This document shows, piece after piece, positions 42,416 to 54,900 of a stretch of 64,000 nucleotides of DNA. The translations under genes and the position numbers were made by a program. The stretch comes from Deltaproteobacteria bacterium (GTDB taxonomy: Bacteria > Desulfobacterota > Desulfarculia > Adiutricales > Adiutricaceae): contig JAISRZ010000092.1 of assembly GCA_031273455.1 (NCBI GenBank), forward strand, positions 1 through 64,000, read 5' to 3'. The notes beneath the pieces are model-generated. The model saw nothing but the letters and a program-made list of their open reading frames with translations. It had not been told where the DNA came from and searched no databases. How positions within the stretch are numbered: the first letter of the stretch is position 1; the number at the start of each line of letters is the position of its first letter.

Positions 42416-45334
42416 TTAAAACTCGAACTTAATCATTAAGCTACCTGAAAATCCTTCTCTTTGGCCAGCGTAACCTTGAGCCCCAAGCTCAATAACCATA
42501 GGAAAAGTTTCTGATGGCTTGATAGCGATTCCAAGTTCGCCAATCCCAGTGTCGCCGCGCAGGGACGGAGCTTTAATGGAAAAACCATTGGTCTTGGCTT
42601 TCGCCTCACCGCTAAACTCATGCTCATAAGCCGCGCCAAAGTAAAGGCTCACTGGTTTACTAACCGCGAAGTTTAAGCGACCACCGACCCTTAGACGGCT
42701 GGAGTCCGTGTCCTCAACACGAAGACGCTCACCAGTGGAAAGCCGAACTGAAGCCCCGTCTTGCCGAGTCCAGAAGTATTTCCCGTAAAGGTCTAATGAA
42801 GTGGCGTCAGTTAAGTTAAAGACATAACCTGTCCCTAAATGTAAGCCGTAGTAAGGCGTTGACGACTCATAGCTAGTTATCCGACCAGCGGCGTCGCGCA
42901 GATCCTTGTTTTTATACTCGTTATGGATACTCCCAGCTCTGCCGGAGGCTTCTACGTAAAAATGGCCAGCGTTAGAGCCGTTGAAGTTAAGACGGGCCAA
43001 AACGCCGCCGCCAGCGTAGCGAGTGTCCCCATCGCCATCGACATCAGCCGCGTTATTAAAGGAGTTATGGGTGTCATAGGAGCCATTGCCGTACTCAAAG
43101 AAGGCCCCTAAGGTTAGTCGGCCAGGGGAAATATTGACCCCATAGGCTAGACCGGTCATGAGGGAAAATCCATCGCTATCAACATGCGATCCAGTGTTGT
43201 GCCGAATGGAGCTGGCGGAAACCGCCCCAAAACCTCTTAACCCATTAGGCGCGTCAGCGGTGGAAAACGTGGCTGATTCCATGCCCTGACCCGCGATAAG
43301 GTCACCGCCTACGAGAGCCAAAGCGATGCCGCCAAGCCAACCTTCCGAGAGGGCTTTAGCCGCCTCCTTAGCCTCGCCTGACACCACCTGGGCCGTCACC
43401 GCGGACAATCTAACGCCTCTCCCATCCATGACATTATCAATGGTCGAGGTAATGTCAGTTTCGATTTCATAGGACACAGTGGAACCGATTAGGACGCTGG
43501 CGTTTCCCCGCCTTAGGTTATCCACTGTCAGCGTATGGCCATCATCGACTTCTATAAGAGTCAGAATTGCGCCAGTGGGCAAATAGCTATCCCCCGAAAG
43601 ACCCACATTAAAAACACTGTCGCTCAAATGAGCGTGGCCAGTGACTCTGAGCAAAGGCACAGAAAGATCAGGGGGTAAAATAAAATTCATAACGGCGTTA
43701 GTGGCGTATAACTCACCTATGTAAGTCGCGCTAAGACCGTTCGCCCCATTAACGTTAAGAACGCCATTGTCTAAAGAATGGTTGAAGGTTCCCCGGTTAA
43801 ACGTTGTCCCACCGTACATGGTCAGTTGTTTAGAGGCCAGGTCTCCGCCCAAAGTCAAAGTTCCCTCATAGACCGTGGTCATACCAGTGTAGGCGTTAGC
43901 CGCTGACAGTTTTAGCTCACCAAGGCCGACTTTAGTCAGACTGCCTTCCCCATAAAAGCTTCGGGACAAATCTTTGGCTCCAGAAGATACATCAATGGTC
44001 GCGCCTAACGCTTGAAGCTCAATATCACCATTTTGATAGGGACGATCGATAAGGCCGGCCCAGTTGTCCGCGTTCAAGACGGCGCCATTGAAGGCAAGTT
44101 GACCAACTTGTATTAAAGGGACCGTTGGATCATTAGGATCCATAGAAAGATCGGCGGAAAACTTAGCTGAGCCTTCAAGTTGAAGAGTTTCAATATAGGC
44201 TCCAGCTGAATTTGACGTCATCAAAAATTCCCGGTCACTCAAGATAACCATCCCTATGTAGACGCCATCGTCACCAGCTTGGGTAGTAGCGACTCCCGCG
44301 ATAGTATTATCAAGCGACATAGTAAATGGTATCGGTAATTGCGTTATTGGATCTAATATTTCAGAGATTCGTAGATCAAGGGTACCAACATTGAAAGCCA
44401 CATTAGCGCCAGTCTTAGATATACTGATTGTATTCGCTGTAAGTGATTCAGCTATAAAGCTGGCGTATCCACCATAACCATCAAAATAAGTGGATCCCTC
44501 AATCCCAGAGGTTACAGTTAAGGAATCGGCGCTCATTCGGCCTTTGACTTCTATCGACGCGTCGCCTCCATCTCCTCCAAATACCCCTCCAGTAATGATG
44601 TAGCCATCACCACCAGCACCACCGATAACTAGCACTTGATCAGCAACTTGGATATTGCCTTCTACTGTGAGTTTGGAAGAACCGGCATCGCCACCATTTC
44701 CACCATAAAAAATATAATTTGGAAAACCACCTTGTAATGTCCCACCAGCGTTGCCACCAGCGCCTCCCACAACAAAGATATTATCAGCCGAGGTCTCACT
44801 AGTGCTTAAGACGGCGTTACCAGCAGCTCCTCCATCTCCGCCATAATTATATTTATAATTTGAAGCACCAATACCGACATACCATGCACCACCATCTTGA
44901 CCACTTTCTCCACCATTAACAGCGGTTCCTCCAATTCCATAGTTTGTCGTTCCGGCAGTGCCATCTCTTGCGATATCTGTCACGCCTGAATTAACTAAAC
45001 TAGCGCCACCCCCACCGCCGGCGGCTATTATTTGGTTTTGCCCATCTAAAGTACCTACGTAACCATTCCCACCTGAACCAGCGCTTTGGCACCCTTGCGC
45101 AATCTGAGCGGCTGTACAAGAACCACTTTGGCCAAAAGTATTACCACCGTTTCCACCTTGACCTACGCCAGGAGGTGAGGAGACTGCGCTCGCGCCGCCG
45201 CCACCTCCCCCGCCTAAGAGGGTAATGTTATCGGCCTTAGCCGCAGGAACAGACAAAAACAAGATCACTATTCCGCAGACAAGGCTGAACTTTATCAAAC
45301 AATTCAAAAACTCACTTGGTTGTAAACTTTTCAT
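42416..45334 (-). CDS. Autotransporter (type Va) with Gly-rich passenger
   Basis: 972 residues. Signal peptide at 1-34 (LIKFSLVCGIVILFLSVPAAKA), then a very Gly/Ala/Asn-rich segment (~35-265) with GGxGG runs. A beta-helical passenger follows, including an autotransporter-associated beta-strand repeat (LTKVGLGELKLSAANAYTG...). The C-terminal ~290-residue barrel (from ~690, FGAVSASSIRHNTG) ends in IKFEF, the terminal-phenylalanine signal for BAM. The passenger is exposed on the cell surface; function is unknown, adhesion being the usual guess. GGAGGG precedes the ATG. A decayed paralogue lies at 47024-47846. Confidence 0.9.
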   Translation of the reverse strand: MKSLQPSEFLNCLIKFSLVCGIVILFLSVPAAKADNITLLGGGGGGGASAVSSPPGVGQGGNGGNTFGQSGSCTAAQIAQGCQSAGSGGNGYVGTLDGQNQIIAAGGGGGASLVNSGVTDIARDGTAGTTNYGIGGTAVNGGESGQDGGAWYVGIGASNYKYNYGGDGGAAGNAVLSTSETSADNIFVVGGAGGNAGGTLQGGFPNYIFYGGNGGDAGSSKLTVEGNIQVADQVLVIGGAGGDGYIITGGVFGGDGGDASIEVKGRMSADSLTVTSGIEGSTYFDGYGGYASFIAESLTANTISISKTGANVAFNVGTLDLRISEILDPITQLPIPFTMSLDNTIAGVATTQAGDDGVYIGMVILSDREFLMTSNSAGAYIETLQLEGSAKFSADLSMDPNDPTVPLIQVGQLAFNGAVLNADNWAGLIDRPYQNGDIELQALGATIDVSSGAKDLSRSFYGEGSLTKVGLGELKLSAANAYTGMTTVYEGTLTLGGDLASKQLTMYGGTTFNRGTFNHSLDNGVLNVNGANGLSATYIGELYATNAVMNFILPPDLSVPLLRVTGHAHLSDSVFNVGLSGDSYLPTGAILTLIEVDDGHTLTVDNLRRGNASVLIGSTVSYEIETDITSTIDNVMDGRGVRLSAVTAQVVSGEAKEAAKALSEGWLGGIALALVGGDLIAGQGMESATFSTADAPNGLRGFGAVSASSIRHNTGSHVDSDGFSLMTGLAYGVNISPGRLTLGAFFEYGNGSYDTHNSFNNAADVDGDGDTRYAGGGVLARLNFNGSNAGHFYVEASGRAGSIHNEYKNKDLRDAAGRITSYESSTPYYGLHLGTGYVFNLTDATSLDLYGKYFWTRQDGASVRLSTGERLRVEDTDSSRLRVGGRLNFAVSKPVSLYFGAAYEHEFSGEAKAKTNGFSIKAPSLRGDTGIGELGIAIKPSETFPMVIELGAQGYAGQREGFSGSLMIKFEF

Positions 45335-45869
45335 AGTTTACCCTCCAAATTAATGGTAATAAATTGACTAGAATAAATATTTATGGTCTAATTATTTAAA
45401 TCAATACAATATTTATGGCGTTTGTGGTCTCACTTAGATTACGAGTGTCCTCCTTCTCTAGCCGGGCTTGGACCGCTGACCTAACGAAAGATGTTTACTA
45501 ATTAAAATGACTATTATGTTTTTTTATTATTAAATATATAATTTTAGTTTGTTTACTTGTAAATTTTTTGTAAATAAATATTTAAACTTGCTTGGCAAAA
45601 TATTAAGTATTCGATACAATTTTTAATGCATAATGATGCATTTTTAATTTTTATTTTTTTCATGCGTGTACATAACAATCTGCGGAAACATTGATTCTAT
45701 CTGCCTTTTAGCGGTTTTAAACGTGAAAGGTCCTCAAATTGTTTGGCTTAAGGGCAAAAATCGTCATTTTTGCCCCCACATATCTTGTTGTTAAATTTTG
45801 GTCGCAACAAAATGTTGACGCCCCCAACCGATGAAATTCACTTTTGCAATGCTGAAAAAAATTTGAAAC

Positions 45870-46010
45870 GAGACAGGCTGAAGCGCTTTACGGCCACGTC
45901 TAACGCTTGAGGCGTTGGAGGCTGTTCCAAGGTAGCCAGGCCTCTCTTATCGCTGATTAAAGGTCACCACACTCGTGACAATCTGTGAGAGGGTGAGCCA
46001 TTATCCTCCA
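45870..46010. ncRNA. Possible structured RNA (unassigned)
   Basis: Three small inverted repeats follow each other within a GC-rich island in AT-rich DNA: AACGC/GCGTT around TTGAG (45902-45916), AGGC/GCCT spanning 45919-45943, and GTCAC/GTGAC (45963-45979). No known family, promoter or terminator was identified, and strand is not determined. Confidence 0.2.
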
Positions 46011-46935
46011 CTATTATATTACTAATCTTTAGTTTTATTGTTTTTTTATTATATTATTAGTCTATATTTTTTTTATTTTATATAATTATATATTATTTTA
46101 TTATTATAATAAATTTATTTTTAAAATCTTTTAATATGATATTCAGTTTTTATAAACTAATATATTCTTTTTTTAGCTTTATAGTGACTAAATAAGTGCA
46201 ACTAAAACACTTTTATCAAGCCGCTAGCCGGACTGACTTAATTATTGGTCGCGATTTTTGGCGTTTCGCTGGTTTTTTGAGACTCTTCCAGCAATCCACC
46301 AAAGCCTGGAGTTCACCAAAAATAACCAACTATCTATGACAAAAAGAACCGCTAATTATCAGAACTTATACGACTTAACGCATTCACGCTGGAGCGCTCA
46401 ATAATCGCGCTAAGATTAAAAATATTTAATGAGACTCAGATTCAATTTCATTTTACTGAAGCGTTCCCCCTTTGTCAACCTAAATTTGAATTTTTATTTA
46501 TCCAATAATTTTTTCATAAATAACAATAATTGTAATGTTTTTACCTAATAACGAGTATTTAATATAACAAACGCCTTTTAATTAAATAACTAAACATTTT
46601 TGACGTTAAATATTTTATTTAAAGCGGCGCTGGTTTCTGACTGGAACTGTTTCTGACTAGAACTATGACCTCTCGTTTTGGATAGTTAGCCTAAACAACA
46701 ATAGCGTTTAAAGCCCGACCCCTAGCCCCAATAAAGGGTAAGGCGGCCAAGTCTAACGACCGCTAGAGACCTTATGCTCTATCTCTAGGGCTTACGGGAA
46801 TTGGTAAGAAGCGGATTAAGGAAGCTTTTTAGACGGCTTTTAGGCGGGGTTAAGAAACTTTAAGCTCGTAAAGCTCTTGAGCGATTGATAGGCGAAAACA
46901 AAAGACCCAGACCGCGTTAAAACGGCCAAGGTCTT

Positions 46936-46954
46936 AAAGGGGGTTTTTGCCCCT
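46936..46954 (-). terminator. Hairpin downstream of the decayed autotransporter
   Basis: Arms AAAGGGG and CCCCTTT with a T/G-rich loop, about 70 bases past the minus-strand stop at 47024. A second imperfect stem (AGACC/GGTCT) lies just beyond. Confidence 0.4.
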
Positions 46955-47023
46955 TTAGCGGCTAACCGTTTGGGCTATAGTTATGGCTACAGCTAGGGGA
47001 TTAACTAAAAGAGCGTTTAATTT

Positions 47024-47846
47024 CTAGAACGCGAATTTTAAGACTAAGTTACCGGTGATTCCCTCTCTTTTCCCAGTGTAACCTTCCGCCCAGATCTCAA
47101 TAACCAAGGGAAAGGTGGTCGAGGGACTTATGGCTAAGCCAATTTCGCCTATCCCGGTGTCGCCACGGATGGACGAGGCCTTAATGGAAAATCCATTGAC
47201 CATGGCCTTAGCCGCCCCGCTATACTCCCGCGCGTAAGCCGCTCCGAAGTAAAGGCTAACCGGTTGACTGACCGCGACCTTTAAGCGCGATCCGATCCGG
47301 CCCCGACTGGAGTCCGTGTCCATAAGTTTAAGACGCTCGCCCGTGGCCAGACGAACCGCGTCACCTTCTTGCCGCGTCCAGAAATATTTACCATAAACGT
47401 CCAAGGACGCGCTCTCGGTTAAGTTAAAGACGTAGCCCGCGCCCATATGGACATAGTACGGCGAGGAGGAGTCATAGCGAGCTATCCGTCCGGTGGCGTC
47501 CCTTATATCCTTATTTTTGCGCTCATTTTTAAGGCTTCCGGCCCGACCCGATCCCTCTAGGTATAAATGGCCCAGGTTGGAACTCTTAAAGTTAAGACGA
47601 GCCAAAAGGCCGCCGCCAAGGTAACGCGTATCCCCATCACCATCCACGTCGGCGGCGTGGTTAAAGGAGTTATGGGTGTTATAGGGCCATTCCCATACTC
47701 AACGAAGCCCCCAACGGTTAACCGTCCGGGAGATAGATCGAGGCCCCAGGCTAAACCGGTCATTAAGGAAAAACCTTGGGCGCGTCCTCATGGGAGCCAG
47801 TGTTATGGCGAACGGAGCCCCCGAAAACCGCCCCAAAACCGTCGAA
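47024..47846 (-). pseudogene. Decayed autotransporter paralogue (barrel domain only)
   Basis: The last ~207 codons form an intact C-terminal barrel piece ending LVLKFAF, highly similar to the 972-residue autotransporter. Upstream, a one-base loss near 47680 and a second frameshift near 47780 break the barrel, and similarity ends near 47846 with no passenger or signal peptide. The barrel tail cannot be secreted alone, so this is a pseudogene. Confidence 0.85.
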
Positions 47847-48919
47847 ATTTTTAACAAATAACCTACATAAAAAATATTACGCATAACGACGAAACAAAGA
47901 CTGATATCGCCGAAATATACACCACGTTGGCCACTTGTCGCCTCCTTATAAACCACGGACCAGGTTCTAGGGTCAGCCCCTTGGGGTCCAATAGAATACG
48001 TAAAATTATTGACTTCTAAAAGTCTCTTAATATTTTATACTTTAAGTTATTTAGATTTTGTTCTTCTATTCGCAAAAACTTTGTAAATATTTATTAAAAC
48101 TTCATTAAAGCTTTTTAACAAAAACTTAAAGTACGCTTTTCATGACCCCATTGCCTAGGGGCCAGTTTGGGGCCGTTGACTTATTTGTCGCGTTCTTAAA
48201 CCGGATCCCCCGCTTAAAGGTTGGCGGCCATTATCTTTAACCCCAGGGGTCTTTCGTAAAACGCTCTTTTCCTAGGAAATATAACTTAGAAAATTCCCTT
48301 TGGATAACCCAGCGCTCCAGTAAAATCACCAAATTAATTTAAATGAGTCTCAAACTCAAAATCATTTTATTTTAAGCCTCTCCTCTTTGTCAACCTTAAA
48401 TCCAATTTTCATTTAACCCATTTTTTTATATAAATAGTTTATAGTTTCTTAAAACGTTTTAAAATACATAAAACATTTCTAAAGATACACTAACGCCTGT
48501 TTCATGAACCGAAAAACAAGTGTACATATTCGTAAATGATTAAATTTATTAAGACGGGTTTTTTCCTGACAGGAACTGGAAAATATTGGTTTTAGGGCCA
48601 GTTTTTAAGGGCTAATTTTTGCGGGATAACGGTTTTAGGACCATTTTTTTGGGGAAAATCAAATATTTTGGAAAATAATTTCGGGAGCGTTTTTTGGGGG
48701 GGCTTTGGGTCTTGGTTAGGAACTTTCTAGCGCTCTTAGCGCTTTGGTCTTAGGGTCTTGGGGCGTTTTTAAGGCCCCTTATAGGAGCCTATAGTCTGAC
48801 CGGAAAGCTTAGGCCGTAAGACTCTATGGAAACTTACGCCTATCGCGTCCTAGAAAAAAACATCATGGCTTATTGTTATCGCCGCCCCTTATAAAGGGGC
48901 GGCGACTAAATCGACAATT
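47847..48919. other. Intergenic stretch
   Basis: About 1.07 kb, AT-rich, with a T/G-rich segment at 48585-48700 containing imperfect repeats of GGTTTTAGGNCCA. No gene, terminator with T run or RNA recognised. Confidence 0.45.
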
Positions 48920-51900
48920 TTACTCCTCGCTCTCTGGGCTAGTCTCCTCAATAATAACCCGCCCCTCCGGCAAGATGGCCGTTTTATCCGGCTCGTACAT
49001 GCCTTCGGCCACGGTGGGCGGTAAGACAAACTCCCCGGTGGTCACCGCGCGGACGGTAAAGGTGAAAGTCGTCTCGCCCTCCAGGCGCGGGATGACCAGG
49101 ATCAAGCGATCTTCCCGGATTTCCGCCCGGGCTAGACGCTCTTGGTCCTCATCGAGCCCCAGGTTGTCAAACTCCAGACCGCCCGGCAAAAGATCGGCGA
49201 TGACCACGTTGGCCACGGGTTCCGGGGCCGTTAGCCTTAGAGTGACAGCAATCCTTTGACCGCGCTGAAGGCGAATGGGCTCGGCCTGGCTTTCGGTCAG
49301 GTCAATTTTCGGGCCTAAGAGGTCATTTAACCTTTTAACGCGCCAGGTTTTCGTTAGGGTAATCCCTTTAGCGACCGGCGCCGGGGCCGCCAAAGGCACC
49401 CCGCTAACGACTAAGCTCCGCCAAGGCCGACCCTCGCCTTTAACGGTTAAGGTTAAAGGGTTCGCCAAAGCGGCGATTAAGTCCGGACCGCTAATGGTGG
49501 AAAGATCCTCATTGGTCCCTTGGCCTAGGACCGTTCCTTTAGCGTCAGTTAAAACCGCCTCATAGGGGCTAATGGTCTTGGACCGTTTAAGGTAATTGGC
49601 CAAAGCCCACAGGGCTTGGCCGTTTTCTTGGGTGGTGGACCAGCGCCCTTCCGTCCCTCTTTTGGCCACTTGGGCCGCCAATTCTTGGCTTCTTGTGGCT
49701 AAAGGATCCACCGAGGCCCAGGCCAGTAAAAGAAGGGCCTCGTTCCGGGCCAAGCTTTCTAAACTGGACCGGTAATGACTACTCTCCGGGGCGTCTAACT
49801 TGAGGCCTTTTTTTTCCAAAGCGACTAAAGGCTCGGAGTTACCAGCCCGTAAGCTTTGGGCCGCGGCTAAAAAGATTTGGGCCGAGGGGGTTAACCCCAA
49901 AGACCTTTCCTCTAGGGAATTAAGCCAACCCGTTTGGAACTCCCCGTTTAAGGCCAAGACAAAAACCGCGTAAGCTTTGACGCTTAAACGGTACCTAGCG
50001 TCATAGTCGTTCGCGGAGCCGTAGTCGGCGGCGATAAAGTTTTTAAGGTACCCTAAAGCCCCCTCCAATAAGCCACTCGGCAAATCGACCCGCTCTTTGG
50101 CCGCGGTTAAAAAATGGGCCGCGTAAACCGAGCCCCACTCGTAAACGCTCGAGTCATTGGGCCAGTAGCCAAAACCCCCTTGGAAGGTTTGGGCGCTGGC
50201 TAGCCTTTTCACGGCTTCTTTTAAGCCCACGATGGCCAAGGCCGCGTCTTTGGGGCTTAAGCGCCCCAAATCCGGCTCGGCTAAAAAGCGAAAGGCTTTG
50301 GACACGGTCTGCTCCAAGCAGCCGTAGGGATAGCTATTTAAGTAGTCCACGGCCCGGTTGGCGCTGGCCCAGGGGCCGGCGGCTATACTTAAGGAGGCGT
50401 TCACCGTGCCAGTTAAAAACTTCTCATAGGGGGCCTTAATAACGCTGACCTCGTCTTGGACCGCTAGAACGGAGCTTTCAGTCACCCTGGGGTAAGGGGG
50501 CCTAACCACCGTGGTGGCCGCTTGGGTGAAAGTTTCCCCGGCGTAGGAGCCGTTAACCAAGATTTCCGCTGGGCCCCCCTCTTTCTGGCCATTAGGGAGA
50601 ACCGCTTCCAGTTTAACCGTTAAGGACCGAGTCTCCCCCGGATTTAGCTCTAAGGTTACCCGGCCATTGTCCCAATCTGGGGCCTCTAGAAGGCGTATCG
50701 GCCCCTTAAAGGCCAGCTCTAAGGTCACCCGGCCTCCCCCAGCCTCGGGGCTCATAAAGACCCGGATCGGGGCGTTAAAGACGTCCCCCGGGGCTAAGGC
50801 CAAAGGCGCGCTCGGTTCCACGGTCACGGGTCGGGCGATCAAAAGGCGCTTTTCCAAGTAACCAAACTTTAAGCCATTGGCCGCCACCACGGTTAAGCGA
50901 CCTTGGCCCGAGTACTCGGGCAGATCGATTAAGGCCTCCCCTTGGCCATTAGGCCCAATGGCCAAGGTGGCTAAAAAGACGGTCAATAACTCCAAGCGCC
51001 TTTGGTAGGGCGAAAAGTAGCCCTCCAGGGCCTCGCCCCCGCCCGGGGCCAAGAAGGGCCAGATCCGCTCCTCCAAGGGCAAAAGAGCCGCCCGGGTGTC
51101 GTAGTAGTGGCTGATTAAACTCCGACTGGACCAGAAAAAAGGCCCCGGGTTGGGGATCCGGTAGCCATTTAAAGACAAGATCCCCTCGTCCACCAAGGCC
51201 ACGGTCACCTCCCCGCTGGCTGGCCGCCCGTTATCGTCGGTTAAGTTGATCTTTAACGGAACCTTGGAGCTGGGCCGAATGAGCTCCGGCTCCGTCACCG
51301 CGATGTTTAAGCGATACGGGGCCCGGTCGTTTTCCAGACTGACCCGGCCTTGGGCCAAGAAGACTGTGGCCTCTTTTTCCAGAGGCCGAATCAAAGAGGC
51401 CGTTAGTTGGGCGTTATTGACCAACCCTTTCGGGACCGGCACCTTAACCGTCTGGGTCAGCTCGGTCACTTTAACGGTTTTGGACCATATTAGACTGTCG
51501 GTCTCAAGGTTCAACAAAAGAAGCCCTTTAAAGGGCGAAGTCACGGTGACCGTGGCCTCTTCCCCGGGGCGATAAAACTCTTTATTTAACGAGAGGTTGA
51601 TTAAGTCCTCGGGCGGGCTTTCCTCTTGGCCCAGATCCCCCATGACCCGAAAACGCCGCCCGTAAACCTCGGGCCGATCCGGGGAGCTGACGGTAATCTG
51701 ATACAACCCCCCGACCTCCGGGGTGAAGGGCGCTTGGCCTAATCCGTCCTTTAAGGCCACTTCCATAGTGGCCACGGGGACCAGCTCCTCGCCCGACTGG
51801 CGGTGGAGTTGGCCGTACCGAACTTCGGTGTAATAGATGTCTTTGACCTTGGAGATGGTCACTAAAAGGTTTAAATCCAGAGGCTCCAAGGCTGAGGTCA

Positions 51901-54900
51901 CCGCCGCCAACTGGTAAAGGCTCTCCTCGCCAATGGCCAGAGTCTTCGGGGCTTTCAACCCCAAAAGAACCGGCCGAGGGAACCACTTGGCCGTGGCGCT
52001 CCGACCCTCAAACCGACCGGCCTCGTTTTGAACCCGCCAGTTAAAGGTTAAATCCACGAGGTTGGGTAAAGTTATGGAACTATGATGAGCTTGGATGGTT
52101 AGATCAAGTAAACCATCCTCGTCTAAGGCCCCGTCAGTCTCCAGGAGCTTTTCCGCGGAGTAACTGAGTAAGGGCCCCGAAAAGTCAAAGCCCTCGAAAC
52201 CCGGGATCGTAACCATTCCCGGGGAGCCAAAGACCCGCATCTCCCAAGCGAGACCCGAGCCCTTGGAGCCATACAGGTATTTAGCCGAGCCCGTTAGGGT
52301 GAAAGTCGGGTCATCGCCTTGGTACTCGGCGGTGGAGGCTAAAGAAAGCTCCAAACGCGGGGGGACAAAATCGTCAAAGGTGATGTCCCGGCGGGCTAAA
52401 ACCTCTTGCCCGGGAATGGCCACCTCCACCGCCCCAGGCCCCGTTCTCACCGAATAAGGCGTTGTGGCGGTGAAGTCCAAGGCCCCGTTTAAACTGACCG
52501 TGGCCTGGCCCTCGTCCACCGCCCGCTCCTCACGATCCAAGATCCGCCAGGTTAAAGGAAAGGAGGCTTTGGGCGGTAAGCCGTTTTTGTCCCGGATAAA
52601 CCCTTTAACGGCTAAAGTCTCCCCCGGCTTCCAGAGGTCCCTAGGCAAGATTAAAAAGCCCTCGTAACCTTGGGTCAGGTAAGAGCGCCCGGAGCCTCGA
52701 TCTTGGATCAGATCGCTAACTTTCCCGTCAAACCAGGCGGATTGGACATTAACCACTTCTTTAGAGATCAAAGCGTAGGTTAAATCATCGCCCTTTTGGA
52801 CGGTTAAACCAAAGACCTCGCTGTCATTGACGTTGGCCGTAAATAAGCCGTCAGCCCCGCTGACCCCTTGGTGGACAATTTGCCCAGCGGGGTCGAAAAA
52901 CTTAACCGTGGCCCCCTTAACCCCCGTGGCTTCGCTTAAGCTAGTCACCCAGACTTGGATCTGGCCCTTTAAAACCCGAACGCTTAAACCCAAGTCAGTG
53001 ATCATGACCGGTAAATACCGCTCAGGTTCGGCGGAGTAACTATAGTCGTTAAAGTACTCCTCCTCGTAAGCCCCCCACAGGCGACCGGACTCATAGCTAA
53101 CCTTGGAGCCGTCTTTCGACCGCACAATGGGGGTGATTTTTAGAACGTAAGCCCCTTTGGCGGGCTTTAAGAGGTCGCCTAAATCCAATAAACGCTCAAA
53201 ACTTAACCGCCCGTCCGGACCCAAGGGGACCTCAAAATCGATGACGTTTTTAGCTAACCGTAACCCCAATTGGGCTTTGGTCGAGCCGCTAACAATGGCG
53301 CTTAAGCTAAGTAAAGCCGGTAAAGTGTCCTCGTACAGCCGCCAAGCCTGGACCCGGATAAATTCCATATCCCGGCCAGCCACTTTCACTAATAGATCTT
53401 TTTTCGGGCTTAAGAACCGGCCTTCCCCAGTGAAGATGAGCTTACTGAGCTCATCCTTGGGGACCTCGGCCACGTAAGTGACCTCCTCGGTTAAGATGCC
53501 CTCGATGGAGCGTAACCCCGGGAGCAAGATAACCTTGGTCGGTCGCTCGCGGTTAAAGGGGGCGGTGATCCTAATAACGCCATTCCCCTCGACCAACTCG
53601 GCTTTAAAGGGTAAAGGCGGCTCCAAGCGGATAAACGGGGTCGGGTTATCCTCGGCGAAGGATTCGCGGATCCGGATGTCAAAATACGGATCCCACGGAA
53701 AGGTTGGGTACCGACCTAGGCGGGCCTGGTAAAAATGGAGTTGGTTATGGATCCTGACCCGGGAAGTCGCTTCGGCGATTAAACCAGCCCGGTTAACGTC
53801 AGTAAGGTTCCTAACGATAGCGTCAATGACGGCCTCGTCTTTAACCCGGACCAATATCTTGGCCGTTAGCCCACTTGGGTCCAAAGACTCCAACTGATAG
53901 TCCAAGGGGACAAAGGTCTCGGTTTTCCCCCCGGGCGTTAAAAGCTTTAAGTTTAAAGCCGCGCCCAAATCATTAAGATCGATCTTTTTGTTAAAGGCGA
54001 GACCCAACCGGGTCTGGCCTTGGTCGGTGAAACCCTCTTGGGTCAGACCCACCAGCCGAAACCGATCCAGATAGACGGTATCGTCTTTTAGGGCCACCCA
54101 TTCGCTGGGGTTAGAGCCTAGAAGGGCTAGGCCGCTAGTCACGTAGGCCTCTAAACGCCCCTTTAAAGAGCTAACCTTTTCCCCGGACAGAGCCGTAAAG
54201 GCGTCATTAAAAAGTATATCGAATTTTTTATCGATAACATCGTCTTGATAGGAGTCTTGACCGACAAAGTACCTAATTGACAATATTTGAGGGTTTCGCC
54301 AGAGATAATCGCCTTTTAAATCGCCGTTTTGGGGCGTTATACGCAACGGCAGATCCTGGCTCGGCTCGTTTAAAGGCTTATAAGAGCGTCGCTCTTCCGG
54401 GAACTTCACCATGGACCGGTTAAACTCCACCTCTAAGTGGATTTCGCCGCTAAAGACCCGGCCTTTAATATGCCCCTTTAACGGCGGGATGGTTAAGGAC
54501 AACTTTTGCCCCTGACTTAAAACCTGGGGATACAAGGTCTTATTGTCCAACTTTAAATTGACGTTGAACATCCGCGGCGCTTGGTCAGGAAAGGTCAAAA
54601 CCAAAGGCTCTTTCGCCCAAGCCAACAAAAAATCCGTGAGGTTAAGGCCGGTGGCTATCCTTAAGGTCGCCCGCCTATCCAACCAGAAGACCTTAACCCC
54701 GGGCCAGTTAACGTCGAAGGGTCGCTCGACCGGGGATAATTCCTTAAACTCTAGCCCCGTAGGGGCTAAAGTTTTGTCGATAAAGGCGAGATCTATGGTT
54801 ACCTGGACCGGGTCTTCGGAATAGAGACGGCTTTGGCCTAAGGTTATATCGACCAGCTCTGGTAACTCGAGCCGCGGGGGACCGGTTTTATTGTCGTCCG

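Larger units (their letters stand above)
45335..47023. other. Long AT-rich intergenic stretch with a GC-rich structured island
   Basis: 1.69 kb without a credible gene. An island at ~45870-46010 is richer in G+C and holds three consecutive small hairpins (listed separately). Near 46936-46954 a hairpin (AAAGGGG / CCCCTTT) lies downstream of the decayed autotransporter. The rest is AT-rich and featureless. Confidence 0.5.
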
